Source of the DNA: Corallococcus coralloides DSM 2259
GTDB taxonomy: Bacteria; Myxococcota; Myxococcia; Myxococcales; Myxococcaceae
NCBI RefSeq assembly: GCF_000255295.1
Contig: NC_017030.1
Location: forward strand, 1,116,001-1,180,000
Direction of reading: 5' to 3'
DNA length: 64,000 nucleotides
The notes under the pieces are model-generated. The model saw nothing but the letters and a program-made list of their open reading frames with translations, had not been told where the DNA came from and ran no database searches. Both the position numbers and the translations under genes were made by a program. Shown piece after piece: positions 23,141-32,651 of the stretch. Each line of letters starts with the position of its first letter. Positions within the stretch are counted from its first letter, which is position 1.

Positions 23141-25123
23141 GTGTTCAGCGTGCGTTGCCTTGCCCCCCTGGCGAGCGCCGCCCTCCTGCTCGCCCTGCCC
23201 GCAGCCGCTGAAGAAGCGGTTTGCGCGCCTGTGGCGAAAGTTCCCCTGGAGCGGCATCTACGGCAGCTTTCTCTCGATTTGCTGGGACGTCCTCCGACCA
23301 TGGAGGAGTACAAGGCGTTCCAGGCCAAGGGCTCCGTCACGGCGGAAGACGTCCGCGCGATGATGAAGGACGAGTCCTTCTACGCGCGGATGCGCAACTA
23401 CCACCGCGCGCTGCTGCGCTCGAACATCAGCGGCAGCGTGCAGGGCAACGGCGACTACCGCGTGTCCGGCACGCCGCTGAGCTTCGCGGGCAACAACTCC
23501 AACAACCTGCGCGGTGGCCAGAGCCAGCGCTGTGATGGGGAGATTGCTCAGGACAGCTGCAAGGCGAACCCGCAGGACCCGCACCAGAGCAACTCCACGG
23601 CCCCCGCCTGCCGCGACGCGCAGGGCATCCCGCTGCCGGTCAGCTACGACTACGACACGAACTTCTACCAGTGCCGCCCGCTGGACGTGGCCGCCACGGA
23701 GCCGGAGCTGAAGTTCGCGGATTGCAACGCGCTGAAGGCCGACGCGACGTACGGCAAGTACGTGAACTTCTGCGACAACCGCTTCCTGGCCTCCGCGGGC
23801 AAGTCCGTGGGCTACCTCTGCCTGCCGGACCCGAACAAGAACACCACCAACGTGCTGGTGGCGTCGCCGGCCACGGGCGTCATCACCGCCTGGGTGAATC
23901 CGGATCAGAGCGCGAACCTGAAGCGGCTGGACCGCTGCGGGTTCGACATCAAGACGGACGTCAACGGCAGGCCGACCCGGGACGGCGTCTGGGCGACGCA
24001 GCGCGGCTGCGTGCAGCGCGAGGGCTACGTCACCACCACGGTGCAGCCCTACTGGTCCACCACCACGGAGACCGTGAAGGTGTGCGCCGTGGAGGCGCAG
24101 GACCGCGCGATGAACCCCTACACGGGCGAGTCCTGTGAGACGGCGCGCTTCAACAGCGACCGCAGCTGCGGCTGCGGCGACAAGATGCGCCGCTGCGAAA
24201 TCACGGACGTGCACACCGCGCGCGTCGCCGCCTTCAACGAGGAGCCGCTCTACATCACGGACGCCGTGGTGCGGAACGACGAGCCCTACTTCAACATCCT
24301 CACCACCCGCCGCTCCTTCGTGAACGGCCCGCTGGCGGAGTTCTACAAGCAGCGCCAGGGCGTGGGCGTCTTCAGCATCAAGTCCCCCGCGGACGCGGCC
24401 ACGCTGCCCGCCATGACGTACGCGAACACCACCGAGTGGGCCTCGTACGTCCGCGACAGCACCCACTCCGGCGTGCTCACCACGCCCGCGTTCCTCTACC
24501 GCTTCCCCACGCAGCGCGCCCGCGTGAACGAGTTCTACGAGGCGTTCCTCTGCAAGCACTTCGCCCCGGCCGCGGACGCGAACCTGCCGCCCCCGGACGA
24601 CGCCTGCAACCGCGAGAACAACCTGGCCCGGCGCTGCGGCTGCAACTACTGCCACGCCACCATCGAGCCCACGGGCGCGCACTGGGGGCGCTACGCGGAG
24701 CGCTCCGCGCTGTTCCTGTCCCCGGAGCAGTTCCCCCGCCTGGACGTGAAGTGCCGCGACTGCGCCATCAACGGTGACACCAGCTGCGGCGGCGAGTGCA
24801 GCCAGTACGTGATGCAGGCCTTCGACGGCGACGGCGCCAACTCGCTGGGCCTCCTGAAGACCTACCTCTACCGCAGCGCGGACGAGGAGAAGAACATCGA
24901 GGGCGGTCCGCAGGCGCTGGTGAAGCGGATGATGGAGACGGGCGACCTGGAGCGCTGCACCGTCAAGCGCGTCTGGAACGAGTTCCTGGGCCGCGCCATG
25001 ACGGCCGAGGAGCAGCGGATGTACCTGCAGACGCTGTCGCAGGACTTCGCCAAGAACAACCACAGCCTCAAGGGCCTCATCGAGCAGGTGGTGATGTCCG
25101 ACGCGTACCGGAGGATCGACTGA
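23141..25123 (+). CDS. exported Cys-rich DUF1549/DUF1585-like protein with CxxCH
   Basis: 660-aa secreted protein with a Sec signal peptide (MFSVRCLAPLASAALLLAL, cleavage near AAA-EE). The N-terminal region (RHLRQLSLDLLGRPPTMEEY) resembles DUF1549, and the C-terminal region (NEFLGRAMTAEEQRMYLQTL) resembles DUF1585-type ends, both of planctomycete-cytochrome-associated proteins. In between lies a Cys-rich middle and a DUF1588-like stretch with CNYCH (Cys501, Cys504, His505), a possible heme c site, in the context CNYCHATIEPTGAHW. The start is GTG with GGAGG seven bases upstream. It overlaps the following lipoprotein gene by one base (TGATG). Function is unknown; co-occurrence with DUF1501 proteins is a known genomic pattern. 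Confidence 0.75.
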   Translation: MFSVRCLAPLASAALLLALPAAAEEAVCAPVAKVPLERHLRQLSLDLLGRPPTMEEYKAFQAKGSVTAEDVRAMMKDESFYARMRNYHRALLRSNISGSVQGNGDYRVSGTPLSFAGNNSNNLRGGQSQRCDGEIAQDSCKANPQDPHQSNSTAPACRDAQGIPLPVSYDYDTNFYQCRPLDVAATEPELKFADCNALKADATYGKYVNFCDNRFLASAGKSVGYLCLPDPNKNTTNVLVASPATGVITAWVNPDQSANLKRLDRCGFDIKTDVNGRPTRDGVWATQRGCVQREGYVTTTVQPYWSTTTETVKVCAVEAQDRAMNPYTGESCETARFNSDRSCGCGDKMRRCEITDVHTARVAAFNEEPLYITDAVVRNDEPYFNILTTRRSFVNGPLAEFYKQRQGVGVFSIKSPADAATLPAMTYANTTEWASYVRDSTHSGVLTTPAFLYRFPTQRARVNEFYEAFLCKHFAPAADANLPPPDDACNRENNLARRCGCNYCHATIEPTGAHWGRYAERSALFLSPEQFPRLDVKCRDCAINGDTSCGGECSQYVMQAFDGDGANSLGLLKTYLYRSADEEKNIEGGPQALVKRMMETGDLERCTVKRVWNEFLGRAMTAEEQRMYLQTLSQDFAKNNHSLKGLIEQVVMSDAYRRID

Positions 25124-25794
25124 TGCGCCGCCTTCTGCTGACCGCGCTGCTCGCGCTCGCCACGGGCTGCACCCAGGGCTCCGTGGACGCCCCCGCCAAG
25201 CCCGTCCCGCTGGACGCCCAGCTGGACCCCGTGCCCAACCCGCACGGGAACACGGATCAAATCGACCCGCTGCCGGACCCGGAGGCCCAGGGCGGCAGCG
25301 TGGGCCGCGCGCCCCGCCGCCTCACCGTCGCGCAGCTCAAGGAGTCCATCCGCATCGCCGTGGGCATGGAGTGGGATGAGCTGGAGTCGCGCGCCCAGTC
25401 GCTGGGCCGCGCCGACTACGCGCTCATCACCTCCGAGAACACGGAGCCCAACCTCGTCTTCGCCCGCTTCCTGGACGACGGCGCGCGCAAGGTCTGCATC
25501 GCCCAGGCGCAGAAGGACATCGCGCAGGCGGACGTGAGCTTGCGCACCCTGGGGCGCACGCTGCCTTCGCCCATGAGCGACCTCACCAAGCTCACGGACG
25601 CGCAGGTGAATGAGACGCTCGTGTACCTCTCCACCCGGTTCTGGGGCGCGCCCCTCGCCGGTGAGGAGCTCACGCGCTACGCGACGTTCTTCCGCAAGGC
25701 CGCGGCCCGGGCCGAAACCCTCAAGAAGCGCGACCAGGCGCTGGCGGTGGTGTGCATCGCCATGCTGACGGACTCGCGCTTCATCACCTACTGA
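25123..25794 (+). CDS. lipoprotein, 223 aa, in DUF1501 cluster
   Basis: Starts at the ATG overlapping the preceding stop (TGATG at 25121-25125). The signal MRRLLLTALLALATGC gives a lipid-anchored Cys16, followed by a Pro/Asp-rich linker (PNPHGNTDQIDPLPDPEAQ). The folded part is mostly helical: RRLTVAQLKESIRIAVG, then later LSTRFWGAPLAGEELTRYA and a conserved-looking C-terminal helix ending LTDSRFITY. These elements resemble the DUF1592/DUF1585-type helical segments that elsewhere are fused to DUF1549 proteins, so it may be a split-off partner of the upstream gene. I cannot assign an activity. Confidence 0.7.
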   Translation: MRRLLLTALLALATGCTQGSVDAPAKPVPLDAQLDPVPNPHGNTDQIDPLPDPEAQGGSVGRAPRRLTVAQLKESIRIAVGMEWDELESRAQSLGRADYALITSENTEPNLVFARFLDDGARKVCIAQAQKDIAQADVSLRTLGRTLPSPMSDLTKLTDAQVNETLVYLSTRFWGAPLAGEELTRYATFFRKAAARAETLKKRDQALAVVCIAMLTDSRFITY

Positions 25795-25811
25795 CCTTGA
25801 CGGTGCCTGCG

Positions 25812-27230
25812 ATGAAGAAGACACGCCAAGACGACCTCAGCAGCCCCGAGCGCCGCACCTTCCTCAAGGCCGGAGCCGGCTTCATGGGCTCCCTCCTCCT
25901 GGGAGGCATCCCCTTCAAGGCCGTGGCCCAGGCCACGAACATGGCCCCGCCCGACCGCTGCTTCGTGTTCGTGTATTTCAGCGGAGGGTGGGACCAGTTG
26001 CTCGCGTTCGACCCGCGTGACCCGGCGGTGTTCACCGCCGACCGCGTCTCCGAGACGCGCATCATGCCGGGCTACAGCCTGCTCACCGACGGGGCCTTCG
26101 CTCAGATCCCCGTCGTCCCCAAGACGCGGGCGGGGGCGGCCCCGTCGAACATCGCGTTCGGGCCGGCCATTGGCGACCCGCGCGTGGCCAACCTGTCGGA
26201 CCACTACGACCTGATGACGGTGGTGCGCGGCATCAACATGAGCACGCTCACCCACGAGGTGGGCTACCGCTACTTCCTCACCGGGAAGATGCCCATCGGC
26301 AGCGCGGCGCGCGGCTCCTCCACCGCCACGGAGATCGTGGGCCAGATGAAGCCCACGGTGCCCATCCCGTCCATCGCCCAGGGCGTGGAGTCCTACAACG
26401 ACCGCTACGGCGGCTACGCCAACGCGCTGCGCGTCAGCGGCCTGGCGGACCTGGTGCTCACGCTGGACCCTCCTGTCGCCTCGCGCCAGCTGGACAGCGA
26501 AATCGAGAAGAGCCTCATCGACCTCAACGGCCAGCCCATCACCTGCGAGGAGCAGGCGCTTACCGCGCGGGGCGTGGGCACGGCCTATGAGAGCAGCCGC
26601 GGTCAGATGCAGACCGTGATGGAGAACAAGCTGTCGGACTCGTTCCGCTTCCAGCTGGCGGCCAACCAGTCCGTGCGCGACTTCTACGGGCTCAACGGCC
26701 AGTCCTACCCGTACAACAGCGCCGCGGGCCGCGCGGCCATGGTGGCCACCGCCCTGAAGAAGGGCATCAGCCAGTGCGTGTCCATCAACCTGGCGGGCGG
26801 CCTGGACACCCACTTCGGCACGCAGCAGACGCACGCGACCAACCAGCGCGCGGGCTTCAACGCGCTGAACCTGCTGGTGACGGACCTGCGCGCCACCCCG
26901 CACCCGGGCGGCGGCAACTTCATGGACCACACCACCATCCTGGTGTTCAGCGAGTTCGCTCGTACGCCCACCATCAACGCCACGGGCGGCCGCGATCACC
27001 ACCTGTCCAACAGCTGCCTGCTGATGGGCGCGGGCATCAAGCACAACCAGGTGGTGGGCCGCAGCGGTGACATCGGCATGTCGCCGGGCCTGGTGGACCT
27101 GAGCACGGGCGCCAATGATCCGAACGGCTCCAACATCTTCCCCGAGCACATCATCGCGACGGTGCTGGCCTCGGCGAAGCTGGACTACAGCATCACGCGG
27201 GTGGACCCGCTGCGGTTCATCCTTGCCTGA
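25812..27230 (+). CDS. Tat-exported DUF1501 protein
   Basis: 472-aa member of DUF1501, a family with the alkaline-phosphatase/sulfatase-like fold. The N-terminus has a twin-arginine signal (PERRTFLKAGAGFMGSLLLG), which implies folding, often with a cofactor, before export. Family features are visible: FVFVYFSGGWDQL early in the mature protein, NLAGGLDTHFGTQQTHATNQ, then FSEFARTPTINATGGRDHH and MGAGIKHNQVVGRSGD near the end. The ATG at 25812 lies 17 bases after the previous stop; upstream in-frame codons are ignored because they would bury the Tat signal. DUF1501 genes are commonly paired with DUF1549/DUF1585 genes, as here. Substrate unknown. Confidence 0.88.
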   Translation: MKKTRQDDLSSPERRTFLKAGAGFMGSLLLGGIPFKAVAQATNMAPPDRCFVFVYFSGGWDQLLAFDPRDPAVFTADRVSETRIMPGYSLLTDGAFAQIPVVPKTRAGAAPSNIAFGPAIGDPRVANLSDHYDLMTVVRGINMSTLTHEVGYRYFLTGKMPIGSAARGSSTATEIVGQMKPTVPIPSIAQGVESYNDRYGGYANALRVSGLADLVLTLDPPVASRQLDSEIEKSLIDLNGQPITCEEQALTARGVGTAYESSRGQMQTVMENKLSDSFRFQLAANQSVRDFYGLNGQSYPYNSAAGRAAMVATALKKGISQCVSINLAGGLDTHFGTQQTHATNQRAGFNALNLLVTDLRATPHPGGGNFMDHTTILVFSEFARTPTINATGGRDHHLSNSCLLMGAGIKHNQVVGRSGDIGMSPGLVDLSTGANDPNGSNIFPEHIIATVLASAKLDYSITRVDPLRFILA

Positions 27231-27236
27231 ACCTTG

Positions 27237-28799
27237 ATGAGCACTCCCCTCATGCGTCCCCGTCCGCGCCACGGTTCCCCCGCCGTGGCGCGCTTCCTCC
27301 CCACCTCGCTCCTGCTGATGTCCGCGGTGCTGTCCGCCGCGTGCGGCGAGGACGCACCGCCGGGCAGCGACCCGGCGAAGCCCGCGGTCTTCACGGCCAC
27401 CCAGGTCACCACGGCGCAGTCCCTGGCCGCGGTGCCCGGCTTCGCGGACCAGTCCGGCGGCGGCATCTTCGCCACCGCGACGGGTGAGGCCGTGCGCCTG
27501 CGCCTGGATGGCACCAAGGCCGCGCTCGCCGCCCACCCGCAGAACACGGCGGCGTTGGGCGCCGTGCGCGCCACCTTCCGCCTGGGGCCGCACAGCGCCC
27601 TGGTGGAGACCGACCGTGGCCTGTTCCTCGCGGACCAGGGCTGGCTCATCGAACCGCTGTGGCAGGAGGTGCTGGGCACCGGCATCGTCGCCACCGCGCA
27701 GACCGCGGACGGCGCCGCGTGGATTGCCCACCCCAAGGGCCTGTTCCAGATTCAAGGCGGCGTGCTCGCGTCGCTGAAGCTGTCCGGGCAGCCGCTCACG
27801 GGCATCACCACCATGGCGGCCGCGCCCGCGGAGGACGGCCTCGCGGGGCTGTGGTTCGCGCGCGAGGGCAAGCTGAACGTGGTGGTGGCCTCCGCGCCGG
27901 GCGTCTACCAGGTGCGCGGCACGGACGCGCCGCTCGCGGGCGGTGAGACGGTGCGCGCGCTCGCGGGGCTGAGCGCGGGCACGGGCGCGGCGGGGGAGGC
28001 CTGGGTGCTCACCAGCACCCGCCTGCTGCGCCGGAACACGGACGGCTGGAGCACGGTGTCGCTGCCGGCCCTGCCCGAGCAGCTCTTGAGCGCGGGGCGC
28101 TACCTCTGGGCCCGCGCCGGGGACCGGCTCTTCATCTACGACGCGGACGCGAAGGTCTGGGGCTCCGCGGAGGGGCTGCCGTCCGGCGCGGTGGTGCTGC
28201 TGGCCGCGGACGAGAGCGGCTGCGCATGGGTGCGCGTGGGCGAGCAGGCCCTGGCCATCAGCCAGACGCCGGCGCCGCGCGTGACGGGCATGCACCAGGG
28301 CATGCTGGTGGTGGAGGACGGGCTGGTGGTCCAGGCCCGCCTGCCGCCGGGCACTCCGCCCAAGAGCGTCCACTTCCAGCTGGAGGGCCAGGAGGTCCAA
28401 ACCACCGGGCCCGCGTTCAGCATGGGCGGCCTGGAGGCGGACGGCGAGACGCTCAAGGCGTTCTCCTTCTCCACCCTGACGCCGGGCGGCCACACGCTGA
28501 GCGTCGTGTCCCGCTTCGACGACGGCTCGGAGGCGCGCCGGCAGCTGCCCTTCGTCTACCAGCCGCTCACCACGGTCCCCAGCTGGGCGCGCGACATCCG
28601 CCCGGTGCACGAGGCCCGCTGCGCCAAGTGCCACACCACCAGCCCTGGCCGGCCGCTGAACACCTACGAGTTGTGGAAGTCCAACGCCCAGCTCATCAAC
28701 GCGGCGGTGCGCGACCTGCGCATGCCCGCGGACGGGCCGTTGGATCAGCAGGGCATCGCCCTCATCCAGCGTTGGGTGTCTTCCGGCGCGCTGCCCTGA
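27237..28799 (+). CDS. lipoprotein with propeller-like domain and C-terminal CxxCH
   Basis: 520-aa predicted lipoprotein. After MRPRPRHGSPAVARFLPTSL comes the hydrophobic signal ending LSAACG. Residues about 50-370 contain repeated short beta-like units (for example GTGIVATAQTADGAAWIAHP and LYRLL-type strands) suggestive of a beta-propeller. The C-terminal 70 residues hold CAKCH (Cys462, Cys465, His466) in RDIRPVHEARCAKCHTT followed by MPADGPLDQQGIALIQRWV, which is the form of a small monoheme cytochrome c-like module. It starts six bases after the DUF1501 stop. A possible TTG start at 27234 is ignored. It may move electrons to or from its exported neighbours; that is inference. Confidence 0.7.
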   Translation: MSTPLMRPRPRHGSPAVARFLPTSLLLMSAVLSAACGEDAPPGSDPAKPAVFTATQVTTAQSLAAVPGFADQSGGGIFATATGEAVRLRLDGTKAALAAHPQNTAALGAVRATFRLGPHSALVETDRGLFLADQGWLIEPLWQEVLGTGIVATAQTADGAAWIAHPKGLFQIQGGVLASLKLSGQPLTGITTMAAAPAEDGLAGLWFAREGKLNVVVASAPGVYQVRGTDAPLAGGETVRALAGLSAGTGAAGEAWVLTSTRLLRRNTDGWSTVSLPALPEQLLSAGRYLWARAGDRLFIYDADAKVWGSAEGLPSGAVVLLAADESGCAWVRVGEQALAISQTPAPRVTGMHQGMLVVEDGLVVQARLPPGTPPKSVHFQLEGQEVQTTGPAFSMGGLEADGETLKAFSFSTLTPGGHTLSVVSRFDDGSEARRQLPFVYQPLTTVPSWARDIRPVHEARCAKCHTTSPGRPLNTYELWKSNAQLINAAVRDLRMPADGPLDQQGIALIQRWVSSGALP

Positions 28800-28836
28800 A
28801 GTCCCTGCTTCAAGACTGCTTCTTCGTCCGTTGCAT

Positions 28837-28875
28837 GCGCCCGTCCTCCTTTCGTCCCGCGAGGAGGACGGGCGC
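28837..28875 (+). terminator. intercistronic GC hairpin
   Basis: A perfect 13-base-pair stem (28837-28849 with 28863-28875) and a 13-base loop lie between the CxxCH lipoprotein and the FG-GAP gene. No T-run follows. It could terminate, attenuate or stabilise the upstream message, and it ends 19 bases before the next start codon. Confidence 0.5.
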
Positions 28876-28894
28876 CCCCTTCCGAGGCACCCCC

Positions 28895-31800
28895 ATGAAA
28901 CGTCTCCTCCGCGCGACCCCCCTCGCCGCGCTGCTGACCCTGGCCTGTGACGGTGAGCTCAAGCCCGCCGACCAGCTTCCCTACGTGGGCCCCTGTGAGG
29001 GCCTGGCCCCGCTGACGCTGTCGGCGGAGCCCACGACGGTGCGCTCCGGCAGCGTGGCCACGCTGACGGCCGGCGGCGGCAGCGGCCACTACTCCTTCCG
29101 CGCGGAGGCGGGCGGCTCCTCCGGCGACATGCGCGGCAACCGCTTCGTCGCGGGCGCCACGCCGGGCGAGGACACGCTGACGGTGGTGGACGAGCAGTGC
29201 GGCGGCGCCACCAGCGTGCGGGTGAAGGTGATTGCCGGCTTCGGCGTGGCGCCCGCGCGCGCGGTGCTGCGGCCGGGCACGTCCTTTCAAATCCGCATCG
29301 ACGGGCTGGTGGGCACGGCGGCCTTCACGCTCACCACCAACGGCTCCGGCGCCACGCTCACCGACGCGGGCGTCTACACGGCGGGGCAGGTGGAGGCGCA
29401 GGACGTCATCACGGTGCGCGACACGAAGTCCGGTGACACGGTGGCGCTCCAGTACACCGTGAGCAAGGCCGCGAAGCTGGTGGGCGACCCGCTGTACCTG
29501 GGCGTGCCGTCCGGCAGCTCCGCGCCGCTGGGCACGGCGGGCGGCTCGGATACCGTGACGTGGACGAAGAAGTCCGGACCCGGCTCCGTGGTGAACGGCC
29601 GCGTCGTGGTGGAGGCGGGCGCGGCCGGCACCATCGTGCTGGAGGCGAAGGACACCTTCACCGGCGACGTGGCCGCGGTGTCGGTGCGCGTGCTGGATGA
29701 GCTGACGCGGCCCCTGCTGGCGCACGGCAAGCTGTCGGACGTGGCCACGCTGGTGACCGCGGACTTCGACGGCGACGGCATCCAGGACCTGGCGGTGGGC
29801 CAGCGCGAGAGCGAGCTGGCGCGCCCCACGGGCGGCGCGGTGTTCATCTACAAGGGCAGCACGTCCGGCCTGCCCGTGAAGCCCACCTGGGTGCTGACGG
29901 GTGAGACGGAAGGCGCGCTCTTCGGCGACATGATGGCCGCGGGTGACCTGGACGGCGACGGCATCGCGGACCTGGCGGTGTCCTCGCCTGCCGCGGACGT
30001 CACCATCGGTGACTCGGGCGCGGTGTACCTCTACACGTTCAAGCCGGGGCAGGCGCCCGCGCTGCTGAGGCCCGCGCTCACCGGCCTGGGCCGCGGCGGG
30101 TTCGGCACGGGCCTGGCCATCGCGGACGCGGATGGCGATGGGGACATGGACCTGTTCGTGGGCTCGCCCGGCGCGGACCTGTCCACCCTCTCCGGCATCA
30201 GCCGGCGCGGCGTCATCGACATCTTCATCCTCACCAAGGGACAGGCTGTTCCGGACCTGCCGGTGGTGCGCCTGGGCGGCCAGGACGTGAAGGCGAACGG
30301 CGACTTCGAGCTGAAGAGCACCACGGAGCTGGGCCGCGCGCTCGTCGTGGCGGACCTCAACGACGACGGCCGCCCGGACCTGGCGGCGCTGCACCGGCTG
30401 ACCCGCTTCAACGCGGACGGCTCCACCAACGGGCAGCAGATGGCCGTGGCGGTGTACTTCGCGCGGGACACGGCGCCGCGCTACCGCTCCGCGGCGGACC
30501 TGTACGTGCTGGTGTCCAACACCGCCGTGGAGACGATGGCCAACGAGGGCACCTTCCGCCTGGGCGCCATCCCCGGTGAGGGCAGCCGGCCCCCGTTCCT
30601 CCTGGTGATGGCGGACAAGGCGGACGCGCCGGACCTGCGCACGTCGGGGGGCGTGGCGGCGGCGCAGGACGCGGGCGGCGCGTACCTGTTCGACCTGCGG
30701 GGCGCGACGCTGGCGGCGGATCCGGCGACGGCGAAGCCCGCGACGATGCCGCTGGCGAACGCCTACGCGCGCTTCTACGGCGACGCGCGAAGCATCACCG
30801 CGACCCGGAGCTGGGCGGTGATGGACGTGGACGGCACGGCGGGCCCGGAGCTGCTCCTGGGCGCGCCCTACGCGTCGGTGACGTCGGGCACGACGACGCT
30901 GGGCAACGCGGGCAAGGTGCTGGTGTATCCGCTCACCGGCCTGTCGAAGGACACGGTGATGAACAAGCCGCTCGCGGCGCTGGGCGGCGCGGCGAAGGCG
31001 GAGGTGCTGGGCGCGGGCCTCGCGGCGTGGAACCTGCAGTCCGGTCCGGTGCTGGCGGGCTTCTCCGGCCGCGCGTCCTCCTCCGCAGGGGCGTTCGTCG
31101 GCCGCGTGGATGTCTTCTCCAAGGCCGGCGCGTCCATCGCGGAGTGGTCGCGCAGCGTCATGGACGTCACGGCGAAGGCCAGCGTGGAGCGCTTCGGTGA
31201 GACCGTGGCGGTCTCACGCCTCAACGGCAAGGTGATGGCCCTGGTGGGCTCGCCGGGCTTCTCCGGCCCGGGCCCCAACAACGACGGCGCGGACATGACC
31301 GTGGGCCGCGCGTACACCTTCGACACCGCGGAGCCGGGGAAGGCCATCGTGTCGGGGGAGGGCGCCAGCTCACCGTGGTACGGCGGCCGCAACGTGGGCG
31401 TGGACGTGGCGTTCACGGACTTCAACGGCGACGGCCGGCCGGACATGGTGGCCGCCGCCACGGCGCTCACCATTCCGGCCACGAACTCCGCCGCGGCGGA
31501 GCGGGACCCCTACGTGGCGAACGCCTGCATGACGACGGCCACCCAGGCGCTGGGCGGACTGCTGGTGTCGGCGGGGCAGGCGGATGGAACCTTCAAGCCG
31601 GCCTACCGCGTGTTCGCGCCGTCCGTGGTCACCGACTGCCACGACGCGGCGAACACCCGCTGCAAGCGCACCACCATCGGGCGGGGCGTGGTGGGCGGCT
31701 TCGACTTCAACGGCGACGGCAAGCAGGACCTGGCCGTGCTGCGCGACCGCGGCATCGACGTGTTCCTGGGCCGCGCGCCCGAGGACGCGTCGCTCGCGAA

Positions 31801-32650
31801 GATGACGCTGGCCTGCAACCCGGTCTGGTCCTGGCCGACCGAGCCCATGCCCGCCACGCCTCCCGCGGATCAGGGCGGTTGGGCCAATACGACGATGCCG
31901 GCGACCTCCGCCCTCGCCACGGTGGGCGACCTCAACGGGGACGGCTGTGACGAGGTGGCGTGGCGCTACTCGGACAACGCGCACTCGGGCATCGTGATTG
32001 CCTACGGCTACGACGCGGGCGGCGTGAAGTGTGGTGCCCGCACGGTGGCGTCCATGGTGCGCATCGCGGGGGATCCGGAGAAGAAGATCGCGCTGATGAA
32101 CCTGGGCATCGCGACCACGCGCGCCGGGAAGTTCCTGGGGGACTCGCGCGACTTCCTCGCGGTGACGGCCAACAACTACCTGTTCGAGGGCGTGAACCAG
32201 CCCACGGTGCTGCTCTTCGACGTGGCCGCCATCAACGCGAAGCGCCCGGCCTCTGGTGAAGCCGTGGTGGGCGCCATCAACGACGGACTGACGCCCATCC
32301 CCGTGACGTACCGCGCCCGCGCGGTGAGCTTCGGCACGTCGCTGTCGGGCGGCAGGGACCTCAACGGCGACGGCGTGCCGGACCTGTGGGTGGGCGCGCC
32401 CAACGCGTCGGTGGCCTCGGACGGCGACGGCGCGGCGTTCCTCTTCGCCGGTGGCGCGAAGTCCACCGGCGCGCTGTCGCCCTTCCTGCTGGTGGTGGGT
32501 GACGGCGCGGAGCGCTCCTACCTGGGCCAGTCCATCGCCGTCGTCCCGGGCTCCGGAGGCTCGCCGCCGTCGGTCGTCATCGGCGCGCCGAGGAGCTACC
32601 GCACCGGCACGCAGAACGGCACGGCGTACTCGCTGCCCCTGCCGTTCTGA
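28895..32650 (+). CDS. large FG-GAP (integrin-like) repeat lipoprotein
   Basis: 1251-aa surface lipoprotein (signal MKRLLRATPLAALLTLAC, Cys18). The first 260 residues form two to three Ig-like/BIG-type beta domains. The rest is an FG-GAP beta-propeller with calcium loops of the form DxDGDGxxDL: DFDGDGIQDLAVG, DLDGDGIADLAVS, DADGDGDMDLFVG, DLNDDGRPDLAAL, DFNGDGRPDMVAA, DFNGDGKQDLAVL and DLNGDGVPDLWVG. The number of units exceeds one seven-bladed propeller, so two propellers are likely. Such proteins bind other proteins or polysaccharides at the cell surface. It follows the DUF1501 cluster in the same direction after a hairpin, and converges with the EamA gene leaving a single base. Confidence 0.88.
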   Translation: MKRLLRATPLAALLTLACDGELKPADQLPYVGPCEGLAPLTLSAEPTTVRSGSVATLTAGGGSGHYSFRAEAGGSSGDMRGNRFVAGATPGEDTLTVVDEQCGGATSVRVKVIAGFGVAPARAVLRPGTSFQIRIDGLVGTAAFTLTTNGSGATLTDAGVYTAGQVEAQDVITVRDTKSGDTVALQYTVSKAAKLVGDPLYLGVPSGSSAPLGTAGGSDTVTWTKKSGPGSVVNGRVVVEAGAAGTIVLEAKDTFTGDVAAVSVRVLDELTRPLLAHGKLSDVATLVTADFDGDGIQDLAVGQRESELARPTGGAVFIYKGSTSGLPVKPTWVLTGETEGALFGDMMAAGDLDGDGIADLAVSSPAADVTIGDSGAVYLYTFKPGQAPALLRPALTGLGRGGFGTGLAIADADGDGDMDLFVGSPGADLSTLSGISRRGVIDIFILTKGQAVPDLPVVRLGGQDVKANGDFELKSTTELGRALVVADLNDDGRPDLAALHRLTRFNADGSTNGQQMAVAVYFARDTAPRYRSAADLYVLVSNTAVETMANEGTFRLGAIPGEGSRPPFLLVMADKADAPDLRTSGGVAAAQDAGGAYLFDLRGATLAADPATAKPATMPLANAYARFYGDARSITATRSWAVMDVDGTAGPELLLGAPYASVTSGTTTLGNAGKVLVYPLTGLSKDTVMNKPLAALGGAAKAEVLGAGLAAWNLQSGPVLAGFSGRASSSAGAFVGRVDVFSKAGASIAEWSRSVMDVTAKASVERFGETVAVSRLNGKVMALVGSPGFSGPGPNNDGADMTVGRAYTFDTAEPGKAIVSGEGASSPWYGGRNVGVDVAFTDFNGDGRPDMVAAATALTIPATNSAAAERDPYVANACMTTATQALGGLLVSAGQADGTFKPAYRVFAPSVVTDCHDAANTRCKRTTIGRGVVGGFDFNGDGKQDLAVLRDRGIDVFLGRAPEDASLAKMTLACNPVWSWPTEPMPATPPADQGGWANTTMPATSALATVGDLNGDGCDEVAWRYSDNAHSGIVIAYGYDAGGVKCGARTVASMVRIAGDPEKKIALMNLGIATTRAGKFLGDSRDFLAVTANNYLFEGVNQPTVLLFDVAAINAKRPASGEAVVGAINDGLTPIPVTYRARAVSFGTSLSGGRDLNGDGVPDLWVGAPNASVASDGDGAAFLFAGGAKSTGALSPFLLVVGDGAERSYLGQSIAVVPGSGGSPPSVVIGAPRSYRTGTQNGTAYSLPLPF

Positions 32651-32651
32651 T

